Origin: CAWAND01 sp963797485
Lineage (GTDB): Bacteria > Chloroflexota > Anaerolineae > Anaerolineales > E44-bin32
Length of the DNA: 64,000 nt
Reading direction: 5' to 3'
Assembly: GCA_963797485.1 (NCBI GenBank)
Contig: CAWCPF010000003.1
Location: 1,394,503-1,458,502, forward strand
In this document: positions 62,204 through 64,000 of the stretch, piece by piece
Position numbering within the stretch: the first letter of the stretch is position 1
Layout: each line of letters opens with the position of its first letter
Position numbers and translations under genes: made by a program
The notes under the pieces: generated by a model
Database searches by the model: none
What the model saw: only the letters and a program-made list of their open reading frames with translations
What the model was told of the DNA's origin: nothing

Positions 62204-63652
62204 TCATCGGACCACCGGGCACTCGTCATAGTCCAGATCCACATCCAGATTTCCTTGGCCCATCCATTTCTCTGCGATACATCCACTTGGCACAAGCATT
62301 GGATCATTTCCCCAAACTATCCTGTAGAAGTACTGCGGATTGGCCGCAAGGAATCCCCTGTCAAAATCCTCAACCCTTCCAGTTGTTAGGCTAAGACCTC
62401 CGTGCCCGTAGGGCCGCGTCCACGAAAGCCCAAGTCCCGATCCGATCGAACCCCTAAGCCATGAGAGCACCGAACGTACAACCTTCCTTGCATCAGTCGT
62501 GGCGGCTGTCCAAGCTCCGAGTTCAACCTCTGAGGCCGCGTCCTCATATGCCGCAAATGCGTTTATCAGGGATTTGTGTCGGTGCAGCCATTGGTGCCGA
62601 ACTCTTCTCACACCACTCACCTAGGGCGCGCGCCTCCCCCTCGCCTAGGAAGGAAGGATCTTCAATGAGTTCGTACTCCCTTGCAAGGGTGAGGGTCATG
62701 TGTCTCCAGATTGAATACGGTCTCTTTCCTGGCGTTGCCGCCCAAGTCTCAAGATACTGAAAGTAGTAACCGTAACCTGAGATGTCCGAGGGACCGACTT
62801 CCTTGCGGAGCTTGTTGATATCCAGCTCGGTTGGTCCGCTGTTCCTAGTCATGATTCTGTTCCTAGGTGCACTCCATAAGATATGGCAATCTAGATCCAG
62901 GCACGCCATGTGGCCAGAAGGGTCAACATAGTTCGTAGGGTTATTGAACACATACGAGTATCGGTTTCCATCTCCGATCGAATTGGCAGAGGCAAACCTT
63001 AAGAGTGCCGGCATGTACGCCCTCGCCGTATAGTCCATTAGTGAAACAGGGTCTAGGCTCCGTTGCCCTGTGAATGCAAAATCCGTCTCTCCGATCCCCG
63101 GCTCCAACCTGGGCATCCCATAGGGCATATACCTCTGCTCCGAAATGAGACTCTCCCGAACCATCCGCAATTCCGACCACCGAATCCAGGTGATCGGTTA
63201 GCATGTATAGTTCGAGTTCCTTCCCCCATTACCCGCTGCCCACCGATAGCATAGTACTTACGAACCGAAATCTCCTGACCCTGGGAATCAATGATACTTC
63301 GTAGCTGCCTCCCGCGATGGATAGCGTCGTCGTTCCGTCGGGGTTCTCCTTCTTCTTCTTCTTCTTTTTTTCTTTCTTTGGCTTGCAGACGCGGCGCACC
63401 GATTGCCGCTGTACAAGGACATAAATCCGCAAACCGTACCGGCGGGTAACCGCGTTCGTCGGTGATCCCCTCCATGACGCTGGCCGTCGGCGGTATGTGG
63501 TTGGTCTGCACACTAGCTTGCACTCCTGCCTTTGTTCTCTGGGTGGCCATGTTCCGAATTGGCATTTGAAGTTGAATTTTGCTGGTCTGTTTCCACACAC
63601 CAACCCACGGACACCACTGAATGAGCGTGTGGCTTATGCTGCGGGGAACCAT
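62204..63652 (-). CDS. RHS-4: RHS core with another distinct tip (several frameshifts)
   Basis: Core: ENPDGTTTLSIAGGSYEV, IDSQGQEISVRKYYAIGGQR, SLISEQRYMPYGMPRLEPGI, ETDFAFTGQRSLDPVSLMDY, FNNPTNYVDPSGHMACLDLD. Tip, about 190 residues, first frame LDINKLRKEVGPSDISGYGY with TLTLAREYELIEDPSFLGEG, second frame INAFAAYEDAASEVELGAWT, GLGLSWTRPYGHGGLSLTTG, RVEDFDRGFLAANPQYFYRI and DPMLVPSGCIAEKWMGQG. No motif recognised. A (TTC)n tract replaces about 25 core residues upstream. The N-terminal part continues to the window edge. Confidence 0.68.
63344..63379. repeat. (TTC)n low-complexity tract in RHS-4
   Basis: About 36 bases of TTC/T-rich repeat, read on the - strand as an Glu/Lys run ahead of ENPDGTTT. 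In RHS-1 the same place encodes YNGDGTRAGQ. It either replaces that segment or is an assembly artefact. Confidence 0.6.
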
Positions 63653-64000
63653 TTTTATATGAGGTAGACGTCCAGTTCATGCAGGGGGAGTGGGTGTCGG
63701 ACTCCCCTTCCCGTCCATGTTGGAGTGGCCAAACATCTTCGCGTCTATGTTGGATTCGCCAGTTTTTGCAGCATACTCAGAATCACTGCCGTCACCAGGC
63801 CAGTTAGTGCTAATCGGTGGACCTGGGCAGCCAAGGACATTGTCACTTGGGTGTCAGTGGCTACCTCTTAGCTTTGCCGCGGCCTTCATATTCCAGGTGG
63901 AACCTCCGCTACCGAGAACCGACATGTCAGTTGTAGTGCTGATATGTCACGGAGAGGGTGGTTTTACAATAGACGTAACGGAACCAAGAACGTCGCCACA
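63653..64000 (-). pseudogene. 5' part of RHS-4 (or a second RHS gene), cut by the window edge
   Basis: Contains the 95-base match to RHS-1 (63836-63930) and Pro/Thr-rich linker codons near 63680-63770. Frames are broken: stops occur in the segment joining it to 63652. It shows that RHS-4 has the same upstream domain set as RHS-1. Confidence 0.5.
63836..63930 (-). repeat. RHS module repeat, copy in RHS-4
   Basis: 95 bases matching 53461-53555 with about five mismatches and no gaps. Confidence 0.85.

Overview
The window looks like a high-GC chromosome segment of an anaerobic or facultative bacterium, most like the Chloroflexota (Anaerolineae-type). This is inferred from protein style: PASTA-less Ser/Thr kinases with Pro/Thr-rich stalks and small ectodomains, RHS proteins with T/P-rich linkers, ferredoxin-dependent 2-oxoacid oxidoreductases, and lipoproteins with lipobox-type signals. 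There is no rRNA, complete tRNA or CRISPR array. Many genes carry single-base frame breaks, mostly one extra base, which looks more like uncorrected read error than gene decay; they are annotated as single genes where both frames join a known family.

Region 1 (1-12100) is 2-oxoacid and amino-acid metabolism. On the + strand are a CBS protein, alanine dehydrogenase, an acetyl-CoA hydrolase/transferase-family CoA transferase and pyruvate:ferredoxin oxidoreductase, ending at a strong terminator. Convergent to them is a six-gene - strand operon: ferredoxin, alpha subunit, GyrI-like protein, beta subunit, gamma subunit of a 2-oxoacid:ferredoxin oxidoreductase, and a small Cys-containing protein. 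A thioredoxin-reductase-like flavoprotein without CxxC and a NuoC-like fragment follow.

Region 2 (12100-42800) is mixed core: a PLP aminotransferase, a two-component system with two small exported or membrane proteins, a diheme cytochrome c, two Ser/Thr kinases, a GGDEF protein, a TetR-controlled ABC efflux operon with a clear promoter and operator, alpha/beta hydrolases, a cupin, a BNR propeller overlapping a MoaD/ThiS-like protein, a DHFR-like reductase, a pore-like membrane protein and a CDF-like transporter. Three 18-bp palindromes of the form TTGTGAA-N4-TTCACAA (Rex- or CRP/FNR-like), plus an inverted copy of one of them, are scattered through it.

Region 3 (42812-64000) is accessory DNA. 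It begins exactly at the 3' half of a tRNA-Arg(TCG)-like sequence. The same 240-bp module (tRNA 3' half, 14-bp inverted repeat, four 11-bp repeats, start of a lost ORF) recurs in the same orientation at 48319 and 59876. I read this as a tandem array of integrative-element remnants at one tRNA gene, whose intact copy should lie to the right of the window. Element 1 is packed with toxin-antitoxin genes (Phd/PIN, MNT, RHH, AbrB/PIN, MntA/HepT). Element 2 has two IS3-family elements, an IS3 fragment and three RHS cassettes, two with candidate immunity genes. Element 3 has a PD40 propeller and a fourth RHS cassette running off the window.
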